Source: Paenibacillus sp. 1781tsa1 (GTDB taxonomy: Bacteria > Bacillota > Bacilli > Paenibacillales > Paenibacillaceae). From it: 64,000 bases of DNA. The notes beneath the pieces are model-generated. The model was not told where the DNA came from, did not search any database, and saw only the letters and a program-made list of their open reading frames with translations. The position numbers and the translations under genes were made by a program. Numbering within the stretch: position 1 is the first letter of the stretch; every line of letters starts with the position of its first letter. This document shows, piece after piece, positions 34,697 to 43,420 of this stretch. The stretch covers positions 6,882,001 through 6,946,000 of the forward strand of contig NZ_JAMYWY010000001.1 of assembly GCF_024159265.1 (NCBI RefSeq). Direction: 5' to 3'.

Positions 34697-35605
34697 TTAT
34701 TCCCTACCATACTGGCTGACACTCCGTTCCAGTAACTCTTTTACCTGCTGCTTGAACTCAGGTGGCGAGATCACCTTCACTTCTGGACCATAGGAGAGTA
34801 ATTTTCGCGCTGTAAAAGAGAACTCCTCAGGCGGAACAGGTCCCCGCCATTCGTTGCCTTGAACCGACTTGAACAACACATCTGACGCGGCCATCCTTGC
34901 TCCAAATTCCGTGAAATGCAGTACCACCTCTACACTTGCTCTGTCTTCTTTGTTATCTAGCCATGCCTTCAGACTCGGAACAGATTCATCCACCATTTCC
35001 ATAACAGCCAACTGCTGCATGCGATCCACCCGATACAACAGAACACGATCCTTATTCCGGGCTGGCATGTACCAATGTCCCTGCTCATAGTAGATACCAT
35101 AGGGGAAGACCTGGACTTTTTTATGACCACTACGGGCATAATACATAAACTCAATTGCTCTCTTTTCTACCGCTGCACGCAATATTTCGGTTGTTAAAGG
35201 CTCTGCATGCTCACCGGGATGCTGAACAAAGGTGATATGCTCTCTCATCCGCATAATGAGATCCTGTACATCCTCAGGCAAAGTAGAAAAATACTGTTCA
35301 GCCAGATGTTTACGCATCGATCCATACGGAAAATCCGGGACTTGCTGGAGATATTCCAGCATCATAAATAGTCCTAATGCCTCCTGTTGTGTCAGTTGAA
35401 GAGGTGGCAAAATCCGATTGGGCAGCACCCGATATCCCCCGTTCACGCCAACTTCGGTGTACAAAGGAAAACCCAGTGCCTGCAATGCATCCAGATCTCG
35501 CTGAATTGTACGTACCGATACGTCAAATCGTTCTGCCAGTTCCCGGGCTGTAAACTTCTGTCTGGAATCCATCAGGCGCATGATAGCCAGTTTTCGATGA
35601 TTCAT
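34697..35605 (-). CDS. WYL-domain transcriptional regulator
   Basis: A 302-residue regulator with an N-terminal HTH_11 domain (residues 1-60, FTARELAERFDVSVRTIQRDLDALQALGFP). A central linker is followed by a WYL domain in which EFMYYARSGHKKVQVFPYGIYYEQGHWYMPA gives the ligand-sensing core, and by a WCX-like C-terminal part. The family usually controls nearby genes. It is divergent from the DHFR-like gene (69 bp apart) and upstream of the SDR gene, both candidate targets. The ATG lies 8 bp after a modest AGGATG site. Confidence 0.9.
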   Translation of the reverse strand: MNHRKLAIMRLMDSRQKFTARELAERFDVSVRTIQRDLDALQALGFPLYTEVGVNGGYRVLPNRILPPLQLTQQEALGLFMMLEYLQQVPDFPYGSMRKHLAEQYFSTLPEDVQDLIMRMREHITFVQHPGEHAEPLTTEILRAAVEKRAIEFMYYARSGHKKVQVFPYGIYYEQGHWYMPARNKDRVLLYRVDRMQQLAVMEMVDESVPSLKAWLDNKEDRASVEVVLHFTEFGARMAASDVLFKSVQGNEWRGPVPPEEFSFTARKLLSYGPEVKVISPPEFKQQVKELLERSVSQYGRE

Positions 35606-35680
35606 ATATTCAACATCCTAACTACGTCAACTTTTGTCATAGTTTAAGTGTATCATACATTTTAGAAGGGAGCGATGAAC

Positions 35681-36241
35681 ATGTCTAATAACAAAACAAT
35701 TTTGTACATTGCTATGAGTTTGGATGGATATATTGCAAGACTGGACGGTTCGGTAGATTGGTTATTTGATGTGGAGGGTGACGGAGGAGATAACGGGTAT
35801 GCCGCCTTCTATCAGACGATCGGTAGCCTTGTTATGGGACGTCATACGTATGAAGAGGTGCTCACACTGTCTGAAGAATTCCCCTATGCGGATCGGCCAA
35901 CATATGTGCTTTCTCGATCGGAACAGCCACCCGCTCCGCATGTACAGTTTACAACCGAGACGGTAGATACGCTCATTCCCCGGTTAAAGCAGGATTCTGA
36001 TGGAGATGTGTGGATTGTGGGTGGCGGAATACTGGTTCAAGCTGTGTTAGCAAAAAAATTGCTGGATGAGATTGAGGTTGCCATCATTCCCAAAATCCTT
36101 GGTGAAGGCATCCCTTTATTCCCGGCAGGCACAGTGCCAAGTCAATTCAAGATGGTCCGAACTCAGAGACTCGGACAGATCATCTCGATTCGTTATGAGG
36201 TACAGAACAGCGATGCAGCGGACACACCCTCAATTGTCTAG
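35681..36241 (+). CDS. Dihydrofolate reductase-like (RibD C-terminal) protein
   Basis: A 186-residue protein with the RibD-C/DHFR fold, similar to B. subtilis YwjB/YyaP. It has ILYIAMSLDGYIARLDGSVDWL at the start, LVMGRHTYEEV (NADPH-binding strand) and DVWIVGGGILVQAVLAKKLLDEIEV followed by PKILGEGIPLFP. These proteins probably reduce a pterin- or flavin-precursor-like substrate, but roles are mostly unproven. The ATG at 35681 is 8 bp after AAGGGAG, better than the ATG at 35675. It is divergent from the WYL regulator. Confidence 0.88.
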   Translation: MSNNKTILYIAMSLDGYIARLDGSVDWLFDVEGDGGDNGYAAFYQTIGSLVMGRHTYEEVLTLSEEFPYADRPTYVLSRSEQPPAPHVQFTTETVDTLIPRLKQDSDGDVWIVGGGILVQAVLAKKLLDEIEVAIIPKILGEGIPLFPAGTVPSQFKMVRTQRLGQIISIRYEVQNSDAADTPSIV

Positions 36242-36255
36242 ATAAGAAGAAAAGA

Positions 36256-36340
36256 AAAAGACCATTCTTATGATGAAGGAACCCCATTAAGCGAGACACA
36301 TCTAACCATTGGGGTACAATTCATGAAAGAGTGGTCTTTT
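36256..36340. terminator. Bidirectional branched terminator
   Basis: AAAAGACCA and TGGTCTTTT form the outer stem and ACCCCA/TGGGGT an inner stem, between convergent genes. Confidence 0.75.
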
Positions 36341-36357
36341 CATTCCCATGTTTCAAG

Positions 36358-37482
36358 CTATCCTAACATGCCTCGTACATATTCCGCTAATACCTCTGCC
36401 GTCCTGCGGTGAGATAACTCGCCTGGATGGGTGCGCGCCCCTACCGTCTCTTCGGTTGTATCAGGAAGCTGAATGATTGAGACCTTGCGGTCTCCTGTTC
36501 CCTTTGTATATGCATTAACCCCACGGTAAATAGCAGGCATCATGGGAAAACCAAGCATGCCATAAGCCCATACGAGATGTGCCGCCGGATTGTTTTTCCG
36601 AAGCTTGAACAGGAACTGTTCTACCGCTTTCTCAAAAGCAGCCAGATCCTCTTCATGATACGTACCATCTTCGTTCAGCCGCTGCTTGTACACCTTGCCG
36701 GTGTCAGGGTCTTTCCACTCAGGTGACTGAAACGCACCTCCATCATTGCTACCCAAGTTCACAACCACCACATCCGGCTGCCACGAACCAAAATCATGCG
36801 GATCTCCTGCACCTAACGCTTCATTACGTTCACCAGTAAGCAGGCCACAGACCTGTTCGTAAACATCGGGGATGTTCCCCTTCGGATTGTTATCCCAGCT
36901 TGTCAACACACCCCAGCCACTTTGCGAGATAACCCGATATTCTGCATTCAATGCCTCTGCTGTCATAAACGTATAGTTATGTATGGCACTAAACCACATC
37001 GGAATCCAATCTTCCTCCGCTTTAGCCCCAATCGCACCTTCGCCAGATGTAATACTGTCACCGATAAACTCGATCTTGTACGGTTTTTCTTGCACAGGCA
37101 GGAACGCTCCATCGGATTTCACCGCATGAATCTGCAAGGAACACCCCGGATCACCGCTCATCGCTTGAACATCCTTAATGATCCGAACATTCTTCACCAC
37201 ATTCGCGTTCATGCCCCGGAATACACAGATCCAGTACCTTCCCGCCGTTAACATCTGTCTGCTCACCGGAACACCGTTGATCAGAATATTGATCCATGAC
37301 TCATACATGTCATACTGCGACTCCACCTCAACCCATAGTTCGGAGCCCTGTACATTGAGTTCGACTGCACTCCCGGTCCAAAATAACGTCAACGGCGACA
37401 ACTCTCCAGTTGTTCTGCCATGCACTTTAAGATTTCCGATCTCAGGCAGAGCATATACCTTTAAATTCTCATTAGATATCAC
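36358..37482 (-). CDS. SGNH/GDSL hydrolase, CE2-like esterase
   Basis: A 374-residue hydrolase with an N-terminal jelly-roll (about 1-125) and a C-terminal SGNH domain, the layout of carbohydrate esterase family 2. The nucleophile Ser is in FIGDSITSGEG, the oxyanion Asn in NLGSNDGG and the catalytic His in ARTHPGELSH. No signal peptide is visible, so it may deacetylate imported xylo-oligosaccharides. The GTG at 37482 has GGAGG 8 bp upstream. A TATAAT lies at 37515-37510 on the minus strand. A gene remnant of DUF4180 type lies just upstream. Confidence 0.87.
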   Translation of the reverse strand: MISNENLKVYALPEIGNLKVHGRTTGELSPLTLFWTGSAVELNVQGSELWVEVESQYDMYESWINILINGVPVSRQMLTAGRYWICVFRGMNANVVKNVRIIKDVQAMSGDPGCSLQIHAVKSDGAFLPVQEKPYKIEFIGDSITSGEGAIGAKAEEDWIPMWFSAIHNYTFMTAEALNAEYRVISQSGWGVLTSWDNNPKGNIPDVYEQVCGLLTGERNEALGAGDPHDFGSWQPDVVVVNLGSNDGGAFQSPEWKDPDTGKVYKQRLNEDGTYHEEDLAAFEKAVEQFLFKLRKNNPAAHLVWAYGMLGFPMMPAIYRGVNAYTKGTGDRKVSIIQLPDTTEETVGARTHPGELSHRRTAEVLAEYVRGMLG

Positions 37483-37546
37483 GGTGCAAACCTCCTACGT
37501 TTGGCTCAGATTATAAGCAGGCTCTCTACATGCTTCGGATATGCGC

Positions 37547-37726
37547 TTAACTGATATTATGCAACTTTTGAAGCGCTTCCTCTTTGTTTTTCAAAAAGAA
37601 AACATGCTTGCCATTGTTGCACTCATAGATGAAATCTCTCAGGCTCTTGCTGTTATGTCCTTCGAAATCTCCCACAATAGCAAGCTTAACATGATAGTTC
37701 ACGTATTTCTGCAAAATCTCGCAGTT
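37547..37726 (-). pseudogene. DUF4180 gene remnant
   Basis: Read from the minus strand, 59 codons give an EILQKYVNYHVKLAIVGDF start, continue through NSKSLRDFIYECNNGKHVFFL and end LQKLHNIS before TAA. This matches the C-terminal half of DUF4180 proteins as I recall them. A TAG directly precedes the open stretch (37729-37727), and no start codon with a ribosome site exists, so the N-terminal half has been lost. Reading-frame integrity of the rest suggests a fairly recent loss. Confidence 0.7.
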
Positions 37727-37831
37727 CTATAATAAAAAGCAATCATTATAGACTGTATTTCCGTATGATATAATGGATTTAATTCCTAAAACCAAACTAA
37801 ATCTCATGACTTGCGAAGAAAAGAGGAGTCT

Positions 37832-38449
37832 ATGGACACAAAATGGCTAGAATGGGCAAAACAGATCCAAGCTATCTCACAAACAGGTTTAACCTATGCC
37901 AAGGATCTTTATGATATCGAGCGTTATGAGGAATTGAGACGCATTAGTGTTGATATCCTAAGCAACTATACTTCTGTTAACAAAGAGAAAATATCACTGA
38001 CATTTGCAAGTGATTCTGGTTACGCAACGCCTAAAGTCGATATTCGCGGTGTTGTTTTCAGGGAAAACAAAGTGCTTTTGGTTCGAGAGAACATAGATGG
38101 GGCATGGGCATTACCCGGGGGATGGAGTGACATCGGCCTCTCACCATCAGAAGTAGCCGTAAAAGAAATTAAAGAAGAATCCGGTTTTGATGTTGCGCCG
38201 ATGCGGTTGTTAGCCGTATTGGACAAAAAATTCCATGGACACCCACCTGAGCCTTATCACGTATATAAAATGTTTATCCGCTGTGACATTGTGGGAGGGC
38301 ATGCGGAAACAGGCGTAGAAACCAGCGCAGTTGATTTTTTTGCTATCGATGCTTTACCTGAACTATCATTGGAACGAAATACGCTGGAACAAATTAAAAT
38401 CATGTTCGAATTCCTCGAACAACCAGATAAAGAAGTCATTCTGGATTAA
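37832..38449 (+). CDS. NUDIX hydrolase with N-terminal helical domain
   Basis: A 205-residue pyrophosphohydrolase. An N-terminal helical part of about 65 residues (WLEWAKQIQAISQTGLTYAKDLYD) is typical of the Nudix_N type, and a Nudix domain follows. The Nudix box reads GGWSDIGLSPSEVAVKEIKEES, with KE in place of the usual RE but both metal-binding Glu kept. Substrates for this type include ADP-ribose and nucleoside-diphosphate derivatives. The ATG at 37832 follows AAGAGGAG. TATAAT at 37769-37774 is a likely -10. Confidence 0.9.
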   Translation: MDTKWLEWAKQIQAISQTGLTYAKDLYDIERYEELRRISVDILSNYTSVNKEKISLTFASDSGYATPKVDIRGVVFRENKVLLVRENIDGAWALPGGWSDIGLSPSEVAVKEIKEESGFDVAPMRLLAVLDKKFHGHPPEPYHVYKMFIRCDIVGGHAETGVETSAVDFFAIDALPELSLERNTLEQIKIMFEFLEQPDKEVILD

Positions 38450-38453
38450 AATA

Positions 38454-38530
38454 ATAACCCCTTCGGCTTCCCGTTCCTACGTCCATCAATTCCTGATGTC
38501 TATAGTACAGGGTCTGCCATAAGGGGTTAT
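38454..38530. terminator. Bidirectional terminator with long loop
   Basis: ATAACCCCTT (38454-38463) pairs with AAGGGGTTAT (38521-38530) between convergent genes. Confidence 0.75.
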
Positions 38531-38542
38531 CTCTTCAAAAGA

Positions 38543-39265
38543 CTATAAAACCTTGCCCAGAAACGCCTTGGTCCGCTCATGTTGGGTATTCTGAAAAAGC
38601 TCGGCAGGCGTGCCTTCTTCTACAATATATCCGCCATCCATAAAGATTACCCGATCTGCAACCTCACGTGCGAAGCCCATCTCATGCGTAACAACAATCA
38701 TCGTAATCCCCTCGTGAGCGAGGTCTTTCATCACTTGCAGTACTTCGCCAACCATCTCCGGGTCCAGTGCAGATGTAGGTTCATCGAACAGCATCACACT
38801 TGGGTTCATGGCGAGTGCACGTGCGATGGCCACACGCTGTTGTTGTCCACCAGACAACTGCTCGGGGTAAGCATCCCTCTTCTGAGATAGTCCGACCTTG
38901 CTGAGCAGTTCCATTGATTTTTTCTCATTCTCTGCCTTATTCAGTTTCTTGATATGCTTCGGCGCGAGCATGATATTCTCCAGCACGCTCAGATGTGGGA
39001 AGAGGTTGAACTGTTGAAACACCATGCCCACATTGGTTCGCAACTGATCGATATCCGTCTTGGGTGAAGTGACCTCAATGCCACCAATTGTTACCTTGCC
39101 AGACGTCACACCCTCCAGCAGATTGAGACAGCGTAAGAACGTACTTTTACCAGACCCGGAAGGCCCGATGACGCATACGACTTCTTTCTCGTGAATTGTT
39201 GTGGAGATATCCTTCAATACCTCATTGGCACCAAACTGCTTTTTCAGGTTCTGTACTGTGATCAT
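38543..39265 (-). CDS. Polar amino-acid ABC transporter ATP-binding protein
   Basis: A 240-residue ATPase of the GlnQ/HisP class. It has Walker [10 protein letters not shown], the Q-loop in [19 protein letters not shown], the signature LSGGQQQR, Walker [15 protein letters not shown] and the switch His in VVTHEMGFA. It powers uptake of glutamine, glutamate or a similar polar amino acid. Its ATG overlaps the permease stop by 4 bp. It is the last gene of a binding protein-permease-ATPase operon. Confidence 0.95.
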   Translation of the reverse strand: MITVQNLKKQFGANEVLKDISTTIHEKEVVCVIGPSGSGKSTFLRCLNLLEGVTSGKVTIGGIEVTSPKTDIDQLRTNVGMVFQQFNLFPHLSVLENIMLAPKHIKKLNKAENEKKSMELLSKVGLSQKRDAYPEQLSGGQQQRVAIARALAMNPSVMLFDEPTSALDPEMVGEVLQVMKDLAHEGITMIVVTHEMGFAREVADRVIFMDGGYIVEEGTPAELFQNTQHERTKAFLGKVL

Positions 39266-39927
39266 CGGATCGCATACCTCCTCTCAATGAACCGGGAAGC
39301 CCGGGACAATAACACAATAATGATCAGATAGAATATGCCCACCACACCCCAGATTTCGAATGCCCGGAAGTTGGAGGAAATAATAATCTCCCCGCTCTGC
39401 GTTAATTCTGCGATACCGATCGCCGACAACAGCGATGTATCCTTAATCGTAATAATGAACTGGTTCACAAAGGTAGGGATCATGCGCCGGGTAGCTTGAG
39501 GCAACACGACCAGTCGCATTGTCTGGAAACGAGTTAAGCCCAGGGATCGCGCCGCCTCATGCTGCCCGTTACTAATCGAATTGATACCTGCCCGGAAAAT
39601 CTCCGAGATGTAGGCTCCGGCATTCAGACTGATCGCAATAATACCCGCGGTCATCGCCGGAATGCGCATATCCAGGAACACCGGCAGCCCGAAGTAGATG
39701 AAATATACTTGCACCAGAAGGGGTGTACCACGGATGATATCCACGTAAAGTGTAGCTGCCAACCGCAACAATCGATTCAAAGAAGTACTCATCAGACCTG
39801 AGATCAATCCAATTACCATCGCAATGATGAGCGAGATCACGACCAGTTTTAACGTAACAACTGTACCCTCTAACAGAAGAGGCAGTGCGTCTATGATGAC
39901 TTGCAAGGAGGAGTCCATCCGTACCAC
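39262..39927 (-). CDS. Polar amino-acid ABC transporter permease
   Basis: A 221-residue membrane subunit of the HisM/GlnP type with about five transmembrane segments. The family motif [15 protein letters not shown] lies after the second helix, and the EAA loop reads [26 protein letters not shown], which contacts the ATPase. The GTG at 39927 follows AAGGG closely; an ATG three codons later is an alternative start. It lies 8 bp after the binding-protein gene. Confidence 0.94.
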   Translation of the reverse strand: MVRMDSSLQVIIDALPLLLEGTVVTLKLVVISLIIAMVIGLISGLMSTSLNRLLRLAATLYVDIIRGTPLLVQVYFIYFGLPVFLDMRIPAMTAGIIAISLNAGAYISEIFRAGINSISNGQHEAARSLGLTRFQTMRLVVLPQATRRMIPTFVNQFIITIKDTSLLSAIGIAELTQSGEIIISSNFRAFEIWGVVGIFYLIIIVLLSRASRFIERRYAIR

Positions 39928-39935
39928 ATTCCCTT

Positions 39936-40733
39936 CTATTTAGCCGCTGTTCCCAGGTACTTGCCAACAATCTCGTCGTACTTTCCGTTTTCCTGCAATT
40001 TCTTCAATCCTTCATTAATCTTCTTCTGCAATTCCGTGTCACCTTTGGCCACAGCAATACCGTAGAAGTCACCGTTCAATCGATCTCCAACGATTTTGAG
40101 CTTGGCGTTCGGGTCGATGGCAATCTTATAGGAGATGACCGGAAAATCCTCCAGCGTAGCATCTGCATTTTTGTTCGCAACTTCCTGATACATTGATGGG
40201 CTGTCATCAAAATATTTCACGGTTGCCCCATAGGTCTTTGCATATTCATCTGCAAGATTGGCACCTGAAGTTCCTTTTTTAATCGCAATAATCTTTCCTT
40301 TTAAACCTTCAGGACTTTGGATGTCCGTGTTATCTTCATGTACGATTAAGGACAGACCGGCCTGATAATACGGGTCCGAGAAGTCCACCACTTTTTTACG
40401 TTCGTCCGTAATGCTAATGCCTGCAATGGCTCCGTCCAGCTGGTTCGCCGTAATGGCCGGAATAATGCCTTTGAAATCCATCGGTTTGATCTCTACTTCA
40501 AAGCCCTCTTCTTCCGCAATCGCGTTCATGAGGTCAATATCGATCCCTACATATTTGCCGTCCTTCTGGAACTCAAAAGGGGGATACGTTGCATCGGTAC
40601 CAAATGTGTATTTCTCAACAGCTGAACCACTTGCCGACTGGGCACTATTCTCTTCACCCGATTTCGCTGCACCGCAGGCACTAAGTGTTAGAGCAAGAAC
40701 GGACGCCATTACAATAGATGCTACCTTTTTCAT
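39936..40733 (-). CDS. Polar amino-acid ABC transporter binding lipoprotein
   Basis: A 265-residue lipoprotein of substrate-binding family 3. The signal ends in the lipobox LTLSAC (Cys near residue 20). The mature protein has the bilobed pattern FGTDATYPPFEFQKDGKYVGIDIDL, a second-lobe GIIAITANQ-like stretch and GTSGANLADEYAKTYGA. The ATG at 40733 follows AAAAGGGG. The GlnK/GlnL-like sensor system upstream suggests glutamine as ligand, but cystine and other amino acids are bound by the same family. Confidence 0.93.
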   Translation of the reverse strand: MKKVASIVMASVLALTLSACGAAKSGEENSAQSASGSAVEKYTFGTDATYPPFEFQKDGKYVGIDIDLMNAIAEEEGFEVEIKPMDFKGIIPAITANQLDGAIAGISITDERKKVVDFSDPYYQAGLSLIVHEDNTDIQSPEGLKGKIIAIKKGTSGANLADEYAKTYGATVKYFDDSPSMYQEVANKNADATLEDFPVISYKIAIDPNAKLKIVGDRLNGDFYGIAVAKGDTELQKKINEGLKKLQENGKYDEIVGKYLGTAAK

Positions 40734-41068
40734 AGAAAAACCCCTTTTCCGAATTAGATTGGGATCGACCGAATCGACCATTTGTATTTATACACGTATT
40801 GTAGTTCGCTCCCTACGCCAACTTACATGATCCTACACAAAATAATTACAACTCATGAAAATTAAATTAACATGTAATGTTTTTTAATAGATAAACGCGC
40901 ACAAATCACTAATAAAAGATCCTATTTTAATTATTTGTGTAAGGTTATATGACAATTAAGAAGGTGATAAACAAAAAAAGCCGAGAATCCGTGAAGGTGT
41001 TACCTTCGGGAATCCGGCTTTTGGATAAGAGAAAGAATATCTCAGTTACTATTTAGTTATTTAGTTGT
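40734..41068. other. Intergenic region before transporter operon
   Basis: No gene is seen in these 335 bp. A TATAAA at 40792-40787 (minus strand) is a possible -10. ACAAAA-N5-ACAACT at 40837-40853 weakly resembles the TTTTGT direct repeats bound by B. subtilis GlnL, but the spacing is off by one. The left half is AT-rich and the right end is the terminator of the two-component operon. Confidence 0.4.
40975..41025 (-). terminator. Terminator of two-component operon
   Basis: AAAAGCCG...GAATCC pairs with GGAATCCGGCTTTT around an inner GAAGGT/ACCTTC stem; the A run gives a minus-strand U tract. Confidence 0.85.
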
Positions 41069-41962
41069 TCAATTATTCATCTTTTCAATCGTCTCCATAT
41101 AGAACACATGCAGGAATTTTTTGATATTAACCTTGCCTTTGTCGCCTGCCTGATCTTCTTCCATGGCTCTCATCTTCATTCGAACATCCTGGAAGTCGAA
41201 GTAGAGGGGAGCATAGTGCTCAAACTTGTGGTTGCTATAATCGGTAAGTCCAATCGAGGCCATGTTCGTCAGTGCGGCAATCACCGTTCTGCGAATACGT
41301 TGTTCCATCGCCTTACTCTCTTTCTCCACGTCCTTGGGCGTAGACTTGTATGTCTGGGCCACTGCTTCGTATGACTCCTTCAGCGGAGGCCACTCCCCGG
41401 CACGCTTCTGATCAATTGCATACTCCATAAGGGCCACAATATCCTTGCTACCACTTTCTCCGATGATCCCCAGATCCATTAGAATACTTCTCGCCGCGTC
41501 TCGCACCGTACGACCTTGGGCAGGGGCCGGCACTTCCACCAGATTCAATCGGGCCATCGACTGCTTAATCTCCAGCACGTAACGTTCGTACTTCCACTGT
41601 TCATTCACTTTGCTGAGCACATGCTCCACTTCGACCCGGTTAATCGGTTTATGAATGAAGAATTCAATTCCGTTCTGGTAGGCCGCCCCTACCATCTCCT
41701 TGTTTTCCACCTGAGAGATCATGATAAATTTCCCGGTATACCCGCTGTGCTTCAGTTTCGCAACCGTCTCAATTCCGTCCTGATCGGGCATCAGCAGATC
41801 AATCAGCACCACATCTGGACGCAGATCCATGATCATCCGCGCTCCTTCTATGCCCCCCTCTGCCATGCCCGCAAGCTCGCCGATTCCACAGGATTCAATG
41901 ATATCATGCAGCATGCTCCGGCTGACCACATCATCATCCACGATCATGATAGAAAGTGTCAT
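41069..41962 (-). CDS. glnL: GlnL-like response regulator (REC + YcbB domain)
   Basis: A 297-residue response regulator. The receiver domain (about 1-120) has the acidic pair in MIVDDDVV, phosphoacceptor Asp in VVLIDLLMPDQDG and the Lys in FFIHKPI. The rest is a YcbB-type DNA-binding domain (RDAARSILMDLGIIGESGSKDIV), the hallmark of GlnL. In B. subtilis GlnK/GlnL respond to glutamine and switch on glutaminase and transport genes. The ATG at 41962 is 8 bp after AAGGGGGG; an ATG two codons earlier is possible. It overlaps the end of the kinase gene and lies upstream of an amino-acid ABC operon, its likely target. Confidence 0.9.
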   Translation of the reverse strand: MTLSIMIVDDDVVSRSMLHDIIESCGIGELAGMAEGGIEGARMIMDLRPDVVLIDLLMPDQDGIETVAKLKHSGYTGKFIMISQVENKEMVGAAYQNGIEFFIHKPINRVEVEHVLSKVNEQWKYERYVLEIKQSMARLNLVEVPAPAQGRTVRDAARSILMDLGIIGESGSKDIVALMEYAIDQKRAGEWPPLKESYEAVAQTYKSTPKDVEKESKAMEQRIRRTVIAALTNMASIGLTDYSNHKFEHYAPLYFDFQDVRMKMRAMEEDQAGDKGKVNIKKFLHVFYMETIEKMNN

Positions 41963-43253
41963 CGACATCGCCCCCCTTGATTAGATTCATTTTGGGAATA
42001 GCTATAGCAAATGTAGTCCCTTTCCCTTCCGGAAGTCCCGAGTCTACTTTAATGTGTCCCTCCAATGACTGAACGATATCACGTACATGAGACAGGCCAA
42101 TGCCTGTTGCAGCAATGCCGACTTCATTGAACTTCGTTGTATAGCCCGGTTCGAAAATGACATCCCGTTTGGCTTCAGGTATGCCTTTCCCCGTATCCAT
42201 CACGACCAAATGCACGTCATCTTCCTGTTCATACACACGAATTCGGACCATCCCATCATGCTCAATCGCTTCTACCGCATTGGCAATCAGGTTATTCATT
42301 ACCGTTAGCAGAGGAATATAATAAGGAGACTCGCAATCATACTGTTGCTCGATGTCGATCTCCACCTGCTTATGCAACATCTCGCTATATTTTCGGTTTG
42401 CTTTGCTCGCAAAGTTCAGCACTTCGGACAAGCTCATGTTGACCGCTTTTTCGTTATCATATAATTTCAGCAGACCCGCAAGAATCCGTTGTGAATCCTT
42501 CTTCACTTCATGAATCTGTTGAGCGATGCCCAGCGTGCGCTGACTGTATTGGTTCATCTCATGCTCCCGGAGATCCCGATATAGATCATAGCTGTCTGCC
42601 GTAATGCCTTCGATCGTATTCATCGCTTTTTTCAAGTAAAATACCTCACCATACAGACCTGAGTTTACACTCAGCATCTGCTCCATCCGTTTCTCCTGCT
42701 CTGCATGCAAAAGCCGCATCTGCCTCACCGCAAAACTGTTGTAGAGCCCAATCACAAAATAACTTCGCAGACCGCCCACCACAAGCAGATACAACCATTC
42801 CTTCATATAAAAAATATTGGTCCCACTTAACATGCCGCGAAGCAGCAGCTCAACCAGATTAGAGGAAAAGTCGATACAGGTAATCAGCCCGCCGAGCAGA
42901 AGAGGCTGCATTTCATGGAATCGATGCTTGAACTTGCTAAGCCCATAGGCAAAGACCACATAATACACGCCTGCCCCCAGGTTGTCCCGCATGCTCTCTA
43001 GTATGGAGACGGTCTGTACATGATTGATGAGATCTGCCGACTGAAACAGGAAACTTGCGATGCCTGTCAGGATTCCTGTCTTCACATAAGATAGGTGCGG
43101 CATGATCATCAGCAGAAATAAAAGGATGCTAACCCCCAGCCCGATTCGGAAGTAATCTTCCCGGAACGGATTTATCTTGAATTGCGCCCCTACCGCTGTA
43201 GCAAAGGCAATGGCCGTCATCTGCACATTCTCATTTTTGACCCAATTGCGCAT
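41934..43253 (-). CDS. glnK: GlnK-like sensor histidine kinase
   Basis: A 439-residue membrane kinase. The N-terminal half has about six hydrophobic segments (FRIGLGVSILLFLLMIMP, LLVVGGLRSYFVIGLY and others). The cytoplasmic part has a Spo0B-like phosphoacceptor in GIAQQIHEVKKDSQRI and an ATPase domain with NNLIANAVEAIEHDG, VMDTGKGIP and TGIGLSHV. This layout matches GlnK/YcbA. The start is uncertain between the GTG at 43265 and the ATG at 43253. It overlaps the GlnL-like gene by about 30 bp, so the two are coupled. Confidence 0.87.
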   Translation of the reverse strand: MRNWVKNENVQMTAIAFATAVGAQFKINPFREDYFRIGLGVSILLFLLMIMPHLSYVKTGILTGIASFLFQSADLINHVQTVSILESMRDNLGAGVYYVVFAYGLSKFKHRFHEMQPLLLGGLITCIDFSSNLVELLLRGMLSGTNIFYMKEWLYLLVVGGLRSYFVIGLYNSFAVRQMRLLHAEQEKRMEQMLSVNSGLYGEVFYLKKAMNTIEGITADSYDLYRDLREHEMNQYSQRTLGIAQQIHEVKKDSQRILAGLLKLYDNEKAVNMSLSEVLNFASKANRKYSEMLHKQVEIDIEQQYDCESPYYIPLLTVMNNLIANAVEAIEHDGMVRIRVYEQEDDVHLVVMDTGKGIPEAKRDVIFEPGYTTKFNEVGIAATGIGLSHVRDIVQSLEGHIKVDSGLPEGKGTTFAIAIPKMNLIKGGDVDDTFYHDRG

Positions 43254-43383
43254 CGATCTCTTCACCCACTATAACAACGTTTAGCGCCCAATGACGGAAT
43301 CCGCGCTTCTAATGTTAAATATACTAACATATGAAAGATGCATTAGAAATAATTAAAATTAGGGAATGAACATGGAGCAACAC

Positions 43384-43418
43384 AAAAAGGCCCGAAGTCT
43401 TCACTTCTGCGGCCTTTT
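43384..43418 (-). terminator. Terminator after hybrid kinase
   Basis: AAAAGGCC(C)GAAG pairs with CTTC(TGC)GGCCTTTT; A run on the left gives a U tract on the minus strand. Confidence 0.85.
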
Positions 43419-43420
43419 CT

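Noticed and set aside
40837-40853. GlnL-box-like repeat ACAAAA-N5-ACAACT
   Set aside because: Only one half matches the recalled TTTTGT motif and the spacer is 5 instead of 4; too weak to annotate as a site.
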